Of a stretch of DNA of 64,000 bases, positions 25,187-34,445 are shown in pieces (position 1 is the stretch's first letter; each line of letters opens with the position of its first letter). The notes beneath the pieces are model-generated. The model worked only from the letters and a program-made list of their open reading frames with translations, had not been told where the DNA came from and did not search any database. The stretch comes from Natrialbaceae archaeon (GTDB taxonomy: Archaea; Halobacteriota; Halobacteria; Halobacteriales; Natrialbaceae): positions 1 through 64,000 of the forward strand of contig PWMF01000215.1 in assembly GCA_003559215.1 (NCBI GenBank), written 5' to 3'. Both the position numbers and the translations under genes were made by a program.

Positions 25187-26404
25187 TTAGCTCCCGATCG
25201 GGGTGCCGTCGACGTACACCGTTTCGGGATTCCTGATGGCGCCGATATCGTCGCGGGGGTCGTCGACGAGCGCGAGGACATCGCCGCGGTTGCCGACCTC
25301 GAGCGTGCCGATATCGTCGTCCGGAACCGTCTCGGCGGCGACGCGGGTCGCGGCCTGGATCGCCTCGTGTTCGCTCATGCCGATCTCGTCGACGAACAGC
25401 TCGAGCTCGAGGGCGTTCTCGCCGTGAGGGACCAATTCGGGGCCGAGGAAGTCCGTCCCCGTCGCGATCGGAACGCCGGCTTCGTAGGCGCGCCGAACGG
25501 AATCGGAGTGGGCTTCGCTCGCTTCGCGGGCCTTCTCGAGTCCGTAGTCGGGCACGCCGTGGTCGGACCCGTGCTCGAGTAGGCGATGCATGATCGACAG
25601 CGTGGGGACGAAGATCGCCCCCGTCTCGGCGAACAGCTCGAGGCACTCCTCGTCGACCCAGAACCCGTGTTCGATGGTGTCGACGCCGTTGCGGAGTGCA
25701 GCCTTGATCCCCGGTGCGCCCTGAGCGTGGGAGGCGACCGGGATCCCCACCCGGTGGGCTTCCTCGACGAACGCCCGGATCTCGGCGTCGGTGAACTGGC
25801 TCTGGTCGGGGGCGTCCTTCTCGCTCAACACTCCGCCGGTCGTCATGATCTTGAGGACGTCGACGCCGTCACGGATCCGCTTGCGGGCTTCCTTTCGGCA
25901 CTCGTCGGCGCCGTCGGCCAGCGTCGCGAGCGCGTCGTCGCCGTCCGCGGCCCACTCGTAGGGGAGGAAGTGCGAGTCGCCGTGGCCCCCCGTCTGACTG
26001 ATACTCTGCCCGCTCGTGAACACCCTCGGTCCCGGAATCGCGCCTTCGGCGACGGCCCCGCGAAGCCCCAGCCCCGTCGAGGAGCCGACGTCCCGGACGG
26101 CCGTGAAGCCGGCCGCCAGCAGCGCCCGGAGGTCCGCGGTCGCCCGCGCGGTGCCGAGCTCCGAGGACTCGGTGGTCCAGACGAGCGGGTTCATCTCCCG
26201 GGTTCCCTGCAGGTGGACGTGAGCGTCGATCAGGCCCGGGGTGACAGTAGGGTAGCTGTCGTGGGTGGCCTCCGACGGTGCGCCGACGTCCTCCTGTGTC
26301 CCGACGGCGTCGATCCGTCCCTCGTCGTCGACGACGAGCCGTCCGTCGGAGAGCGGCTGTTCGTCACGACCCGTCACGACCACGTCTGCGTCGATAACTC
26401 GCAT
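25187..26404 (-). CDS. metal-dependent amidohydrolase (imidazolonepropionase/prolidase-like)
   Basis: A 405-residue member of the amidohydrolase superfamily. The metal site is complete: H62-x-H64 in LIDAHVHLQG, the bridging Lys in VDVLKIMTTGG, His in VASHAQGAPG, His in TIEHGFW and Asp in ATGTDFLG. This is the pattern of the Xaa-Pro dipeptidase/imidazolonepropionase-like group with a binuclear centre. ATG at 26404 (MRVIDADVVV) is the natural start; the frame upstream is noise. Divergent from an MFS transporter 105 bp away, possibly its substrate importer. Confidence 0.9.
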   Translation of the reverse strand: MRVIDADVVVTGRDEQPLSDGRLVVDDEGRIDAVGTQEDVGAPSEATHDSYPTVTPGLIDAHVHLQGTREMNPLVWTTESSELGTARATADLRALLAAGFTAVRDVGSSTGLGLRGAVAEGAIPGPRVFTSGQSISQTGGHGDSHFLPYEWAADGDDALATLADGADECRKEARKRIRDGVDVLKIMTTGGVLSEKDAPDQSQFTDAEIRAFVEEAHRVGIPVASHAQGAPGIKAALRNGVDTIEHGFWVDEECLELFAETGAIFVPTLSIMHRLLEHGSDHGVPDYGLEKAREASEAHSDSVRRAYEAGVPIATGTDFLGPELVPHGENALELELFVDEIGMSEHEAIQAATRVAAETVPDDDIGTLEVGNRGDVLALVDDPRDDIGAIRNPETVYVDGTPIGS

Positions 26405-26509
26405 ATCGGGAAATTCGGAACGGGGTGGGATATCAGTTGTGCGCCACCGACCGCATCCGGATGAGTTTCGCTTCGAAATAGCTTTCATCCCGACCTCGAG
26501 AGAACCGGT

Positions 26510-27865
26510 GTGCCCGGGGACCGACTCCAGTTTTGGACGCTCTATCTCGCCCGCTTCGCCGAGGGGTTCGGCTTCATCACGCTGATCACCCTGTTGCCCT
26601 ACTACATCAACGAGCTCGATCCGAGCGGGACGACGGTCTTCGGGATCACGATCGGCGCCGGCCTCATCGTCGGGCTGTACACGACCGGTTTTACGTTCGC
26701 ACAGACGTTCGCGGTCGTTCCGCTGGCTTGGGCCGGCGACCGCTTCGACAAGCGTCTCGTTCTGCTCGGCGTCCTCGGACTTGGCGCTGGCGTCTACGCG
26801 CTGTTCCCGCTGGTCGACTCGAGCGCCTCCTTTATTGCCGTCCGCGCGCTCCAGGGGATCGCCGTCACCGGCGCCGGACTGATGAGCCTCTCGCTGGTCG
26901 GGCAGATCGCCACCCTCGAGACGCGGGCGAACTACATCGGGAAGGCCAACGCCGCGAGCTTCGCTGCTTCGATCCTCGGTAGCCTGAGCGCCGGCTCGCT
27001 CTACGAGGCGTTCGGCTTCGGACCGATCTTCGCGATCATCGTCTGTATCATGCTCGTCGCGTGGCTCGGCACGTTCCTCTCGCTCGAGCCCGACGACACG
27101 CGCGTTCACGGCTTTCCGTTCGCCGACCTCGCGTTCAACCGCCGGCTGCTCACTATCTCGACGTTTCGCTTCCAGTATGCCTTCTCGGTGACGCTGGTGC
27201 GGACATGGGTGCCGATCTTCGCGGGCGTCTCCGCGGCCCAGGGCGGCCTGGCCTACGGCGCGCTCGCGGTTTCGCTTACGGTCGTCGCCGAGAAGTTCAC
27301 CAACATGTGCTGTCAGCCGTTTACGGGCCGGCTCTCGGACGCTTACGGGCGCGCGCTGTTCGTCTTCGTCGGCGGCGGCGCCTACGGACTCGTCGCGCTG
27401 GCCGTTCCGTTCTCGCCGGCGATCGGGACCGCGCTCGGCGTTCCCGCCGAACTCGTCGTCTCCGTGCCGACCGTCCTCGCGGGCGCGACGCTTCCCGCCT
27501 GGATACCCCTCGAGGCGGTCCCCGCCCAGTTCTCGCTGTTCGGCGAGGTCTCGCCGGCGTTCCTCCCGCTCGTCGCGCTGTCGGGGCTGCTCGGCGTCGC
27601 CGATAGCTTCCGAGAGCCGGCGAGCATGGCGCTGTTCGCCGACGAGGGGACCGACGACGGCGGCGTCGCCTCGAGTTTCGGCATCCGCGAACTCGTCTGG
27701 CGGCCGGGCAGCGTGATCGCCCCGCTGCTTGGTGGCTGGCTCATGTACGAGGTCGGGATGGCGTCGGTGTTCTACGTCGGCGGGGCGTTCGCACTAACTG
27801 GCGTCGCGACGTTCCTCCTGATCCTCGTCCGGAGCCACGGCCGCAACGCGCTGTTCGAGTGGTGA
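26510..27865 (+). CDS. MFS transporter
   Basis: A 451-residue major facilitator with about 12 spans. The motif A-like loop is in AWAGDRFDKRLVLLGVL and again in GRLSDAYGRALFVFVGGG. Starts with GTG; a box GAAATAGC about 31 nt upstream supports a leaderless start there. Substrate not readable. It diverges from the amidohydrolase gene, and a drug- or metabolite-export role is as likely as import. Confidence 0.85.
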   Translation: MPGDRLQFWTLYLARFAEGFGFITLITLLPYYINELDPSGTTVFGITIGAGLIVGLYTTGFTFAQTFAVVPLAWAGDRFDKRLVLLGVLGLGAGVYALFPLVDSSASFIAVRALQGIAVTGAGLMSLSLVGQIATLETRANYIGKANAASFAASILGSLSAGSLYEAFGFGPIFAIIVCIMLVAWLGTFLSLEPDDTRVHGFPFADLAFNRRLLTISTFRFQYAFSVTLVRTWVPIFAGVSAAQGGLAYGALAVSLTVVAEKFTNMCCQPFTGRLSDAYGRALFVFVGGGAYGLVALAVPFSPAIGTALGVPAELVVSVPTVLAGATLPAWIPLEAVPAQFSLFGEVSPAFLPLVALSGLLGVADSFREPASMALFADEGTDDGGVASSFGIRELVWRPGSVIAPLLGGWLMYEVGMASVFYVGGAFALTGVATFLLILVRSHGRNALFEW

Positions 27866-27869
27866 TCCC

Positions 27870-28625
27870 CTACTCCGACGATGGCCGAACCGCGACTCGA
27901 TCAGGCGAGCTCGCGTCGGCTCGAGCGAGCGAGGCGCCCAGCTCCCGGCCGAGGTCGGTGTCGGCCTCGAGGTGGAGTCGTACCGTCCCGCCGTCGACCG
28001 TGGCGATCGTCAGTTCGGTCGCGCGGGTTCGCGAGAGCCCGACGCCGTCGAACGCGGCGACGAACCGGGGAGTCCAAGCGAGGTTCGCCAGCCCGACTAC
28101 CGTCGCGAGCGCCAGCAGCGACGGAGAGATAGCCGAGACGACGGCTGCGAGCGCGGCGATCGACAGGACGAGGAAGACGCTGGCGCCGACCAGGAGCCGC
28201 CGAACCGTCCGTTCGAGTCCAGTCACCGCGCGGACGCGGCGAGCGACCCCGAGAGCCGTCGCGGCAATCGCCGCGAGCGCGGTCGTGAGCGCGCCGCCAA
28301 TCGGTCCCACGCCGGCGGCGGCGCCGACCGCGACGAGGACGCCGATCGCCGCGAGGAGCGCTCCGATGGCTCCGACCAGGAGCGCGTCGTCCGTCCGGTA
28401 CCGATACGTCCACCGCCGTCGGGGCCGGCTCCCGACCGAGCTAACGAACTCGTACCTGATATCGGTGAGCGCCCCCTCCTCCGAGATGCAGAGCACGCGC
28501 CGATCGGTGAGGCCGACGGTCACCGAACCCGATCCGGGCTCTCCGAGGAACGAACCGGTCTCGAGAACTCGAACCGATTCGTCGTCGACGAGGTGTCTCG
28601 CGAGCCGGTCTTCGGCGAACGTCAT
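27870..28625 (-). CDS. membrane protein with N-terminal PH-like domain, 251 residues
   Basis: Not a recognised family. The first about 90 residues look like a small beta-rich (bacterial PH-like) domain (VRVLETGSFLGEPGSGSVTVGLTDRRVLCISEEGALTDIRYEFV), followed by four hydrophobic spans in two pairs and a C-terminal beta stretch. The ATG at 28625 is supported by CTTACTTTG about 30 nt upstream. It ends 4 bp from the convergent MFS gene. Confidence 0.65.
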   Translation of the reverse strand: MTFAEDRLARHLVDDESVRVLETGSFLGEPGSGSVTVGLTDRRVLCISEEGALTDIRYEFVSSVGSRPRRRWTYRYRTDDALLVGAIGALLAAIGVLVAVGAAAGVGPIGGALTTALAAIAATALGVARRVRAVTGLERTVRRLLVGASVFLVLSIAALAAVVSAISPSLLALATVVGLANLAWTPRFVAAFDGVGLSRTRATELTIATVDGGTVRLHLEADTDLGRELGASLARADASSPDRVAVRPSSE

Positions 28626-28874
28626 CGCCCGACTCTGCTCGGGGAACCGACAAAGTAAGCCACACCATTCCTCGGGCGAACGACGTTTCGAGAACCGAAC
28701 TGAACCGGTTCGCGGCGCGATCGAACGCGGCGCCATCGCCGATTCGAGCGAGTGCCGTCGGGCGGTTCTCTTCCGGTAGCCCCCTATTATCGTCGCCGAT
28801 CGAGGGGGCGAGTCGATCGCCGGCGAAACTCGCTGCGCGAGGGGCGGTGCGGTCGGCGTCCGCCCGAATCCGCG

Positions 28875-29537
28875 CTACCTCGCCGCGCCGGGCTCATCGC
28901 GGCGGCGACCCGACGGCCACACGAGTCCGGGAACGGCCCGGACGAGCCGCGGGAGGGGGGCGAGCGAGAAGAGACCGAACTGCGAGAGGAGGCCGAGCGC
29001 GACCAGCGCCAGAAACGCCGGCGACGTCACGTCGAACAGCAGCGGCTCGAGCGTCAGCGTCTCCCCTGCGGCGAGAACCCCCTCGGGAGTAAGCGACCGC
29101 GACGCGAGTGCGGCGCCGATGACTGCCGTGATCGCGGCGGTCACCCACCGTGTCAGCGCCAGCCCGAGCACCGCCGCGACGAGGCCGACAACGACCGCGA
29201 GCCCCCACTCGAGGGCCCAGCCGCTCTCGGGGGCGAGCGCGGCGATTGCGGCCAGCGTGAGGTACGAGCCGACGACGAACCCCAGAAGCGAGACGGCCGC
29301 CGACAGGACGAGGTAGCTCCCGAGGCCGCCGACGACCGCGCCGAGCGCGGCGGTGGTTCCCGCGGCGGCGACTCCCTCGAGTCCCAACGCGGCCCCGACC
29401 GCGGGACCGACCAGATACCCGCTGCCGGCGCCAGCCGCGAGCCCGACGGCGACGACGCCGTACACCGAGAGGGCGGTACCGGAGAGGAGGAGGGCGATCC
29501 CGGCGAGGACGAACGCGGCGGCGACCGCATCGATCAT
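28875..29537 (-). CDS. multi-span membrane protein (DUF4203/TMEM198-like, tentative)
   Basis: A 220-residue, very hydrophobic, Gly/Ala-rich protein with about seven spans. The repeated small-residue pattern AAGAGSGYLVGPAVGAALG and GFVVGSYLTLAAIAAL recalls DUF4203/TM7S3-type proteins, but similarity is loose. The ATG at 29537 is chosen over an upstream start because a TATA box TTTATTTAT (29561-29569, minus strand) lies about 30 nt before it. Divergent from the CysD-like gene. Confidence 0.65.
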   Translation of the reverse strand: MIDAVAAAFVLAGIALLLSGTALSVYGVVAVGLAAGAGSGYLVGPAVGAALGLEGVAAAGTTAALGAVVGGLGSYLVLSAAVSLLGFVVGSYLTLAAIAALAPESGWALEWGLAVVVGLVAAVLGLALTRWVTAAITAVIGAALASRSLTPEGVLAAGETLTLEPLLFDVTSPAFLALVALGLLSQFGLFSLAPLPRLVRAVPGLVWPSGRRRDEPGAAR

Positions 29538-29686
29538 GGTGAGTGTTCTCGCGCCCGGATAAATAAACGATTTGTTCACTCGTCGACAGCCGACCTGTCG
29601 GGTACCGTCGAGCGTCCGGAGTTCCGTCAGAGGTTTCCGGTCCCATAAACGGTTTAACGCTCCTAATTATATCTAATTACAGTACG

Positions 29687-30658
29687 ATGACCGAGAGCTT
29701 CCCCGACTACGTCGACGTAAACTACGAGGACGGCGAGGGCCAGGATCCCGAGGACTACCCGCACATCAACGAGAAGATCGAGAAGGCGATCGAGGTCACC
29801 CGCCAGGGCTTAGAGCAGTACGAGAACCCGGCAGTCATGTGGACTGGCGGCAAGGACTCGACGCTCGTGCTGTACTTCGTCAAGGAGGTCGCCGACCGGT
29901 ACGACCTCGAGGTCCCCCCCGCGATCTTCATCGACCACTACCAGCACTTCGACGAGATCCACGACTTCGTCGACGAGTGGGCCGAGAAGTGGGATCTGGA
30001 GGTTATCTACGCGCGCAACGACGACGTCGGCGAGTACGTCGACGAGCAGGGCCTCGAGCCCGGCGACGAGGTCGAGATCGAGGAGCTCTCCGAGCAGAAC
30101 CGCCACCACGTCCGGGATCTGCTCGAGTACGAGGAGGACACCTTCCCGTTCCTGCTCGACACCTACGTCGGCAACCACCTGCTGAAGACGGTTGCGCTGA
30201 ACAACGCCCTTGAGGAGCACGACGTCGACGGCGTCATCTCCGGCGTCCGCTGGGACGAACAGGAGGCCCGCGCCGACGAGACGTTCTTCTCGCCGCGCCA
30301 CGACCCCGACATCTACCCGCCCCACGACCGGGTCCAGCCCATCCTGCAGTTCGAGGAGGCCGCAGTGTGGGAGGCGTTCTGGAACTTCGTGGTGCCGGAC
30401 ACCGTCCCCGAGTTCCCGGATGAGGGCTACGTTCCCGAAGGGAAAGACGACCTGCCCGAGGACCTCGAGCCCTGGGACACGCCCGTCTCACCGAAGTACT
30501 GGGAAGGGTTCCGATCGCTGGGCAGCGAGATCAGCACCGAGAAGACCGAGGACGACCCCGCCTGGCTCCAGGATCTCGAGGGGACGACCGAGCGCGCGGG
30601 CCGCGCCCAGGACAAGGAGGACCTGATGGAGCGCCTGCGCGATCTGGGCTACATGTAG
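29687..30658 (+). CDS. CysD/PAPS reductase family protein (adenine-nucleotide alpha hydrolase fold)
   Basis: A 323-residue ATP-pyrophosphatase-fold protein. The PP-loop TGGKDST is at residues 53-59; ISGVRWDEQEARADETFFSPR resembles the RRDEEKSRAKER.FSFR region of sulfate adenylyltransferase subunit CysD more than the Cys-containing tail of PAPS reductase. No C-terminal ECGLH motif of reductases is present. Likely in sulfate activation or another sulfur-transfer step; the CysN partner is not in the window. Upstream boxes GTTTAAC (29652-29658) and ATTATATC (29666-29673) are possible promoter elements. It is about 6 kb from the YeeE-glutaredoxin genes. Confidence 0.8.
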   Translation: MTESFPDYVDVNYEDGEGQDPEDYPHINEKIEKAIEVTRQGLEQYENPAVMWTGGKDSTLVLYFVKEVADRYDLEVPPAIFIDHYQHFDEIHDFVDEWAEKWDLEVIYARNDDVGEYVDEQGLEPGDEVEIEELSEQNRHHVRDLLEYEEDTFPFLLDTYVGNHLLKTVALNNALEEHDVDGVISGVRWDEQEARADETFFSPRHDPDIYPPHDRVQPILQFEEAAVWEAFWNFVVPDTVPEFPDEGYVPEGKDDLPEDLEPWDTPVSPKYWEGFRSLGSEISTEKTEDDPAWLQDLEGTTERAGRAQDKEDLMERLRDLGYM

Positions 30659-30758
30659 GCGCGGTCGCGGTCGAGTAGCGTCTCGAAACGGACCTTTTCT
30701 TTCGACACCCGATGCCCCAGTAGTGCGTTTCATGCGTTCTCGTCGCGTCGATACCTCG

Positions 30759-31268
30759 ATGACCGACGAGGACTCGAGAGCCATCGACGACGCGCGCCGA
30801 TCCCGTCCCACGACCGAGGAGAGCTACGGAATCCCCGACGACGGCGACGGGCTGCTCCCCTGGACGTTCGTCGCGGAGAAGCTGGCCGACGACCGCTCCT
30901 ACTGGATCACGACCGTTCGTCCGAACGGGTTCCCGCACGTCCGTCCGACGTGGGGCGTCTGGGTCGACGGTGCCTTCCACTGCGGCGGCGGGGAGCGGAC
31001 GCGGTGGGTCCGCAACCTCGAGCGTAACGCCGATATCGTCGTCCACTGCGAGGACGCCGAGGAGGTCGTGATCCTCGAGGGACGGGCCGAGCGACTCGAC
31101 GAGGAGACGGCCGACACCGAACTCCTCGAAGGTCTCGACGGAGCCTACGAAGAGAAGTACGACGTCCGCCACGGAACGCCGTTCTTTCGCGTTCGTCCGG
31201 ACGTCGCGTTCGCGTGGTCTGCGTTTCCGACCGATGCGACTCGCTGGACGTTTGCCGACGGCCGATAG
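30759..31268 (+). CDS. pyridoxamine 5'-phosphate oxidase-like FMN-binding protein
   Basis: A 169-residue split-barrel flavin-binding protein. Typical strands are seen: SYWITTVRPNGFPHVRPTWGVWVDGAFHCGGGERTRWVRNLERN, then VIVHCEDAEEVVILEGRAERL-like continuation. Family members bind FMN or F420 and reduce diverse substrates. The start is uncertain: ATG at 30759 (MTDEDSRAID) is preferred for composition, but ATGs at 30732 and 30723 are in frame. Ends 28 bp before a convergent small gene. Confidence 0.85.
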   Translation: MTDEDSRAIDDARRSRPTTEESYGIPDDGDGLLPWTFVAEKLADDRSYWITTVRPNGFPHVRPTWGVWVDGAFHCGGGERTRWVRNLERNADIVVHCEDAEEVVILEGRAERLDEETADTELLEGLDGAYEEKYDVRHGTPFFRVRPDVAFAWSAFPTDATRWTFADGR

Positions 31269-31296
31269 GAGAGCGAATCAGACTCGAGGGAGCCGG

Positions 31297-31488
31297 CTAC
31301 TTTGTCGCCCGGTACTGGCCGTGTTTGATCCCGATCAGCAGCATGATCCCGCCGAATATCACCATCGAGGGGACGACCATCATCAGAATGCTGTCGGTCG
31401 TCATCATATCCGAGGCGATCATCCCGACCGCGCCGAGCGTGATCAGCGCGATAAACGTCGCCGCCGTGGTTGGCAGATCGAACTCCAT
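31297..31488 (-). CDS. small membrane protein, 63 residues
   Basis: Two hydrophobic spans (ATFIALITLGAVGMIASDMM and SILMMVVPSMVIFGGIMLLIG) and a short basic tail (HGQYRATK), starting MEFDLPTT. The start at 31488 is chosen because residues upstream of it in the longer open frame are arginine-rich noise. A common haloarchaeal small-protein type of unknown function. It follows the acyltransferase gene on the same strand after 152 bp. Confidence 0.7.
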   Translation of the reverse strand: MEFDLPTTAATFIALITLGAVGMIASDMMTTDSILMMVVPSMVIFGGIMLLIGIKHGQYRATK

Positions 31489-31640
31489 ACGTAATCGTGG
31501 GACGGCGAACCCCCAAAGGGTATCGGAAACCGGCAGTACGCTCGGCCTGATGCTCGAGCTGGGCCGAACGTATTCGGATCTGATACCTTCGCCGAGCGAC
31601 ACGGCTCCGGGGATGGAACGTTCTCTCGCTTTCGGAACCC

Positions 31641-32432
31641 CTACGCCTCGAGGTCCGCTTCCAGCCCGTGCGCCGCTTCGACGAGTTCCCGCAGACGCCC
31701 GACGAACCGGGCGGCGGGCGCGCCGTCGACGACGTCGTGGTCGACCGTCACGGTGAGATCGAGGAACTCTCGGGGCACAACCTCTCCGTCGACGAACCTC
31801 GGCTTGCGCTCGATACCGCCGACGGTGAGCTGGAGCGCGTAGTTCGTCGGACTGATCCCCCAGCCGCCGCCGGAACCGAACATTCCGACGGAGGTCACAG
31901 CGACCGTGCCGGCGAGGCGTTTCCAGTGGCGGGGAGAGACCTGCGGCAGTCGCCACATCAGCCGTCGAACGGGGCCGGGAAGTCGCAGGCTTGCAGCTGC
32001 CAGCCCGCTTTGTCGTCCCTGGCTCGGATCCGTCTGGGCCGCTCGGATCTCCTCATGGATCGACTCGAGCGACCGCCGGTTCGTCGCCCTGAGGACGTGG
32101 GGGATGCCGATCCGCTCGCCGTCGACCACCCGTTCGATCAGGACGTTCACGTCGACGTCCTCGAACCGAACGAGCCGGCCCCGCCAGTTGCGGTAGGTCT
32201 GAACGCGGGGGTGGTCGTCGATCGCCCGGGCCAGACACGAGATCAAAAACGCGGTGAACGAGTACCGTGTTCCCGTTCGCTCCTCGTGCTCGCGGATGCG
32301 CCGTCGAGCCTCGGTCACGTCGAGTTCGACGAGGCCGTGGACGACGCTCCGTCGGCCGGCCATCCGCATATAATCGACGGTGCCGCGTCGCTGCAGGGGG
32401 AAGGGTTCGATCGTTTCGCCGTTTTCTGTCAT
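31641..32432 (-). CDS. stand-alone 2-oxoacid dehydrogenase E2-type acyltransferase domain
   Basis: A 263-residue protein matching only the catalytic (chloramphenicol-acetyltransferase-like) domain of E2. The opening MRMAGRRSVVHGLVELDVTEARRRI, the core VNVLIERVVDGERIGIPHVLRATNRRS and the active-site stretch TVTVDHDVVDGAPAARFVGRL (His-x-x-x-Asp-Gly) are present. The lipoyl and E1/E3-binding domains of a normal E2 are absent, so it cannot work as a regular complex core without a partner; a role as a free acyl-CoA transferase is possible. E1 and E3 genes are not nearby. Confidence 0.82.
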   Translation of the reverse strand: MTENGETIEPFPLQRRGTVDYMRMAGRRSVVHGLVELDVTEARRRIREHEERTGTRYSFTAFLISCLARAIDDHPRVQTYRNWRGRLVRFEDVDVNVLIERVVDGERIGIPHVLRATNRRSLESIHEEIRAAQTDPSQGRQSGLAAASLRLPGPVRRLMWRLPQVSPRHWKRLAGTVAVTSVGMFGSGGGWGISPTNYALQLTVGGIERKPRFVDGEVVPREFLDLTVTVDHDVVDGAPAARFVGRLRELVEAAHGLEADLEA

Positions 32433-32480
32433 AGCCGTCGCACCACGAGGACGAGTATACCGCTTGCCCGCGACCCCGAT

Positions 32481-33227
32481 TCAGCTCGAGGGCCGCACCA
32501 GGTTCGCCAGCGCGACCGCCAACCCGAACAGCCACCCCACCGGGAACGCAATCGCGAACCACATCGCCGCGTAGGCCGCGCCCGCGAGTTCGAAGTTCGC
32601 CCGCAGGATCTCGTTGAGCCCGCCGACGGCCAGCGGCCCCTCGAGCAACTGAACCGCGAACGCGTAGCTGGGGTCAAGGACGTACCCCTCGAGCGACGGG
32701 GTCACGAGCGCGGCGACGACCGGCGGCAGCAAGAGGGCGGTCAGCGCGAACGGGTACGCGAGCAGGACCGAGACGAGCCGGCCGCCGACCCTCGAGCAGC
32801 CGGCCGAAAGCGCCGTCGCTCCCGTTGCGACCGCGCTCGCCGCGGCGACCGCGAGGACGGCGTCGGATTCGAGTTGAAGGTGGGCGACGGCAGTCAGCGT
32901 CCCCCACGCGAGGAGAGCGAGGGCGGTGACGCCGGCGACGCCGAATCGGGTTCGGGTCGAGTCGAGTTTCGCCGCGTAGTAGCGGGTCGCGAAACCGAGG
33001 ACGGTGAGGGGATACAGCGCCAGCAGGCCGAGCGCGCCGACGATTCCCCAGCCGTAGTAGCCCACCTGCTGGGGCGTCGTCTCGGGAATCCACCGACCCA
33101 TGACGGCGTGGCCGCGGCCGCGCTGTCTGGGGAAGACGAGCGCCATCCAGCCGCCGTGGAGCCGCTGGAGATCGGTCGCGACCTCCCCGACGACGCCGGT
33201 GTCACCCCTCCGTGTGCGGGTTGCCAT
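32481..33227 (-). CDS. membrane protein of unknown function, 248 residues
   Basis: About six hydrophobic spans after a basic, hydrophilic N-terminus (MATRTRRGDTGVVGEVATDL). No family recognised. 48 bp upstream of the E2-like gene on the same strand, so co-transcription is likely but the link is obscure. Confidence 0.6.
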   Translation of the reverse strand: MATRTRRGDTGVVGEVATDLQRLHGGWMALVFPRQRGRGHAVMGRWIPETTPQQVGYYGWGIVGALGLLALYPLTVLGFATRYYAAKLDSTRTRFGVAGVTALALLAWGTLTAVAHLQLESDAVLAVAAASAVATGATALSAGCSRVGGRLVSVLLAYPFALTALLLPPVVAALVTPSLEGYVLDPSYAFAVQLLEGPLAVGGLNEILRANFELAGAAYAAMWFAIAFPVGWLFGLAVALANLVRPSS

Positions 33228-33306
33228 AGCGCCTGCGACGGCTCGAAAACTGGTAAGCTTTCTTGCTATTCAGGAGTTCGAACCTATCGGGCCGGTAGCG
33301 CTCGAG

Positions 33307-34140
33307 TCAGTTCCAGGGGGCGAAGTCGGGGTCGACCTCGCGGTTGACGTCGTCGACGTTGTCGATCGTGTCGATATCCGAGCTGTCGAGTTCGACCAGC
33401 AGCGACTCCCAGTTATTTTCGATGTGGTCCTTGCCGGTCGCCTTCGGGATCGCGGTGACGCCCTTCTCGCGCAGCCAGGCGAGACTGACCTGGACCTCGC
33501 TGACGCCGTGTCGGGCCGCGACGTTCTGGATCCCCTCGTGGTTGAACACCTGGCCGCGGGCCAGCGGCGAGTAGGCGACGACGTCGACGTCGTAGTGCTC
33601 GCAGCGCTCGCGCAGGTCGTCCTGCTGGAGCAGCGGGTGGAGTTCGACCTGATTGGCCGCGATCGGCGCGTCGCAGACGTCGATCGCCGTCTCGAGGTCC
33701 TCGGCCATGAAGTTGCTGACGCCGACGTTCTCGATCAGCCCCTCGTCGTACAGCTCCGCGAACGCCGAGAGGGTCTCTTCGGGCTCGTACGCCTCGGCGG
33801 GCCAGTGAACGTACAGCAGGTCGAGGTAGTCGACGCCGAGGCGGTCCATGCTCTCCCGGGCCGTCTCCTTGACGTCCTCGTAGCCGAGGTTGTCGGTCCA
33901 GATCTTCGTCGCGAGGAAGACCTCCTCGCGGTCGACGTCGGCGCTGGCGATCCCCTCGCCGACGGCCGCCTCGTTGTCGTAGGCCTGTGCCGTGTCGATG
34001 TGTCGGTACCCCCGCTCGAGGGCGTTCCGGACGCTTTCGGCGCACTGTTCGGGGTTGTCGTTCTGCCAGGTGCCGAGGCCGAGCATCGGCATCCCGTGAG
34101 ACGTCGTCGGACAGAAGTCGGGAGCGATTTGGTCTGCCAT
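33307..34140 (-). CDS. aldo/keto reductase
   Basis: A 277-residue TIM-barrel NADPH-dependent reductase. The catalytic tetrad is visible: Asp and Tyr in HIDTAQAYDNE, Lys in VFLATKIW, His in LLYVHWPAEA. The NADPH site is in AIPKATGKDHIENN. Family signatures GVSNFMAEDLE and NQVELHPLLQQ are intact. Substrates are aldehydes or ketones, not resolvable further. Confidence 0.92.
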   Translation of the reverse strand: MADQIAPDFCPTTSHGMPMLGLGTWQNDNPEQCAESVRNALERGYRHIDTAQAYDNEAAVGEGIASADVDREEVFLATKIWTDNLGYEDVKETARESMDRLGVDYLDLLYVHWPAEAYEPEETLSAFAELYDEGLIENVGVSNFMAEDLETAIDVCDAPIAANQVELHPLLQQDDLRERCEHYDVDVVAYSPLARGQVFNHEGIQNVAARHGVSEVQVSLAWLREKGVTAIPKATGKDHIENNWESLLVELDSSDIDTIDNVDDVNREVDPDFAPWN

Positions 34141-34445
34141 GTCCGAAGGATGCGTCAGGACCCGAAAAGGGGTTGGGATTGCGTGAGCAAGATCGGCAGC
34201 TCGACGCGTTAACCCGACGCACAGTGGCGGCTCGGAACACGAGGTCTGTGTTCAGGAGGTAGCCGCGAAACAGCCGTTCAGCACAGGCGGAGCTGATCTC
34301 ACTGCGGAAGGCGTCAAGCGCAGCACCCGTGAGCGACCAGCGGGAGCGAGCGGCTTTTTAGCGTAGATTTTTGCAAGCGGTTCGAGCGACCGCAGGGAGC
34401 GAGGACCCGCAGCAAAAAGGTACGTGCTCGCACTCGAGTCGCCCG
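34141..34445. other. intergenic region between AKR and PAC2 genes
   Basis: No gene seen. Contains two T-rich patches (34354-34372) and, on the minus strand, CCTTTTTGC shortly after the PAC2 stop (about 34413-34420), a plausible oligo-T terminator. Repetitive gcgagcg words are of the kind common in haloarchaeal spacers. Confidence 0.4.

Noticed and set aside
26405-27109. N-terminal extension of the amidohydrolase frame to 640 residues
   Set aside because: It runs antisense through the MFS gene; natural start is the ATG at 26404.
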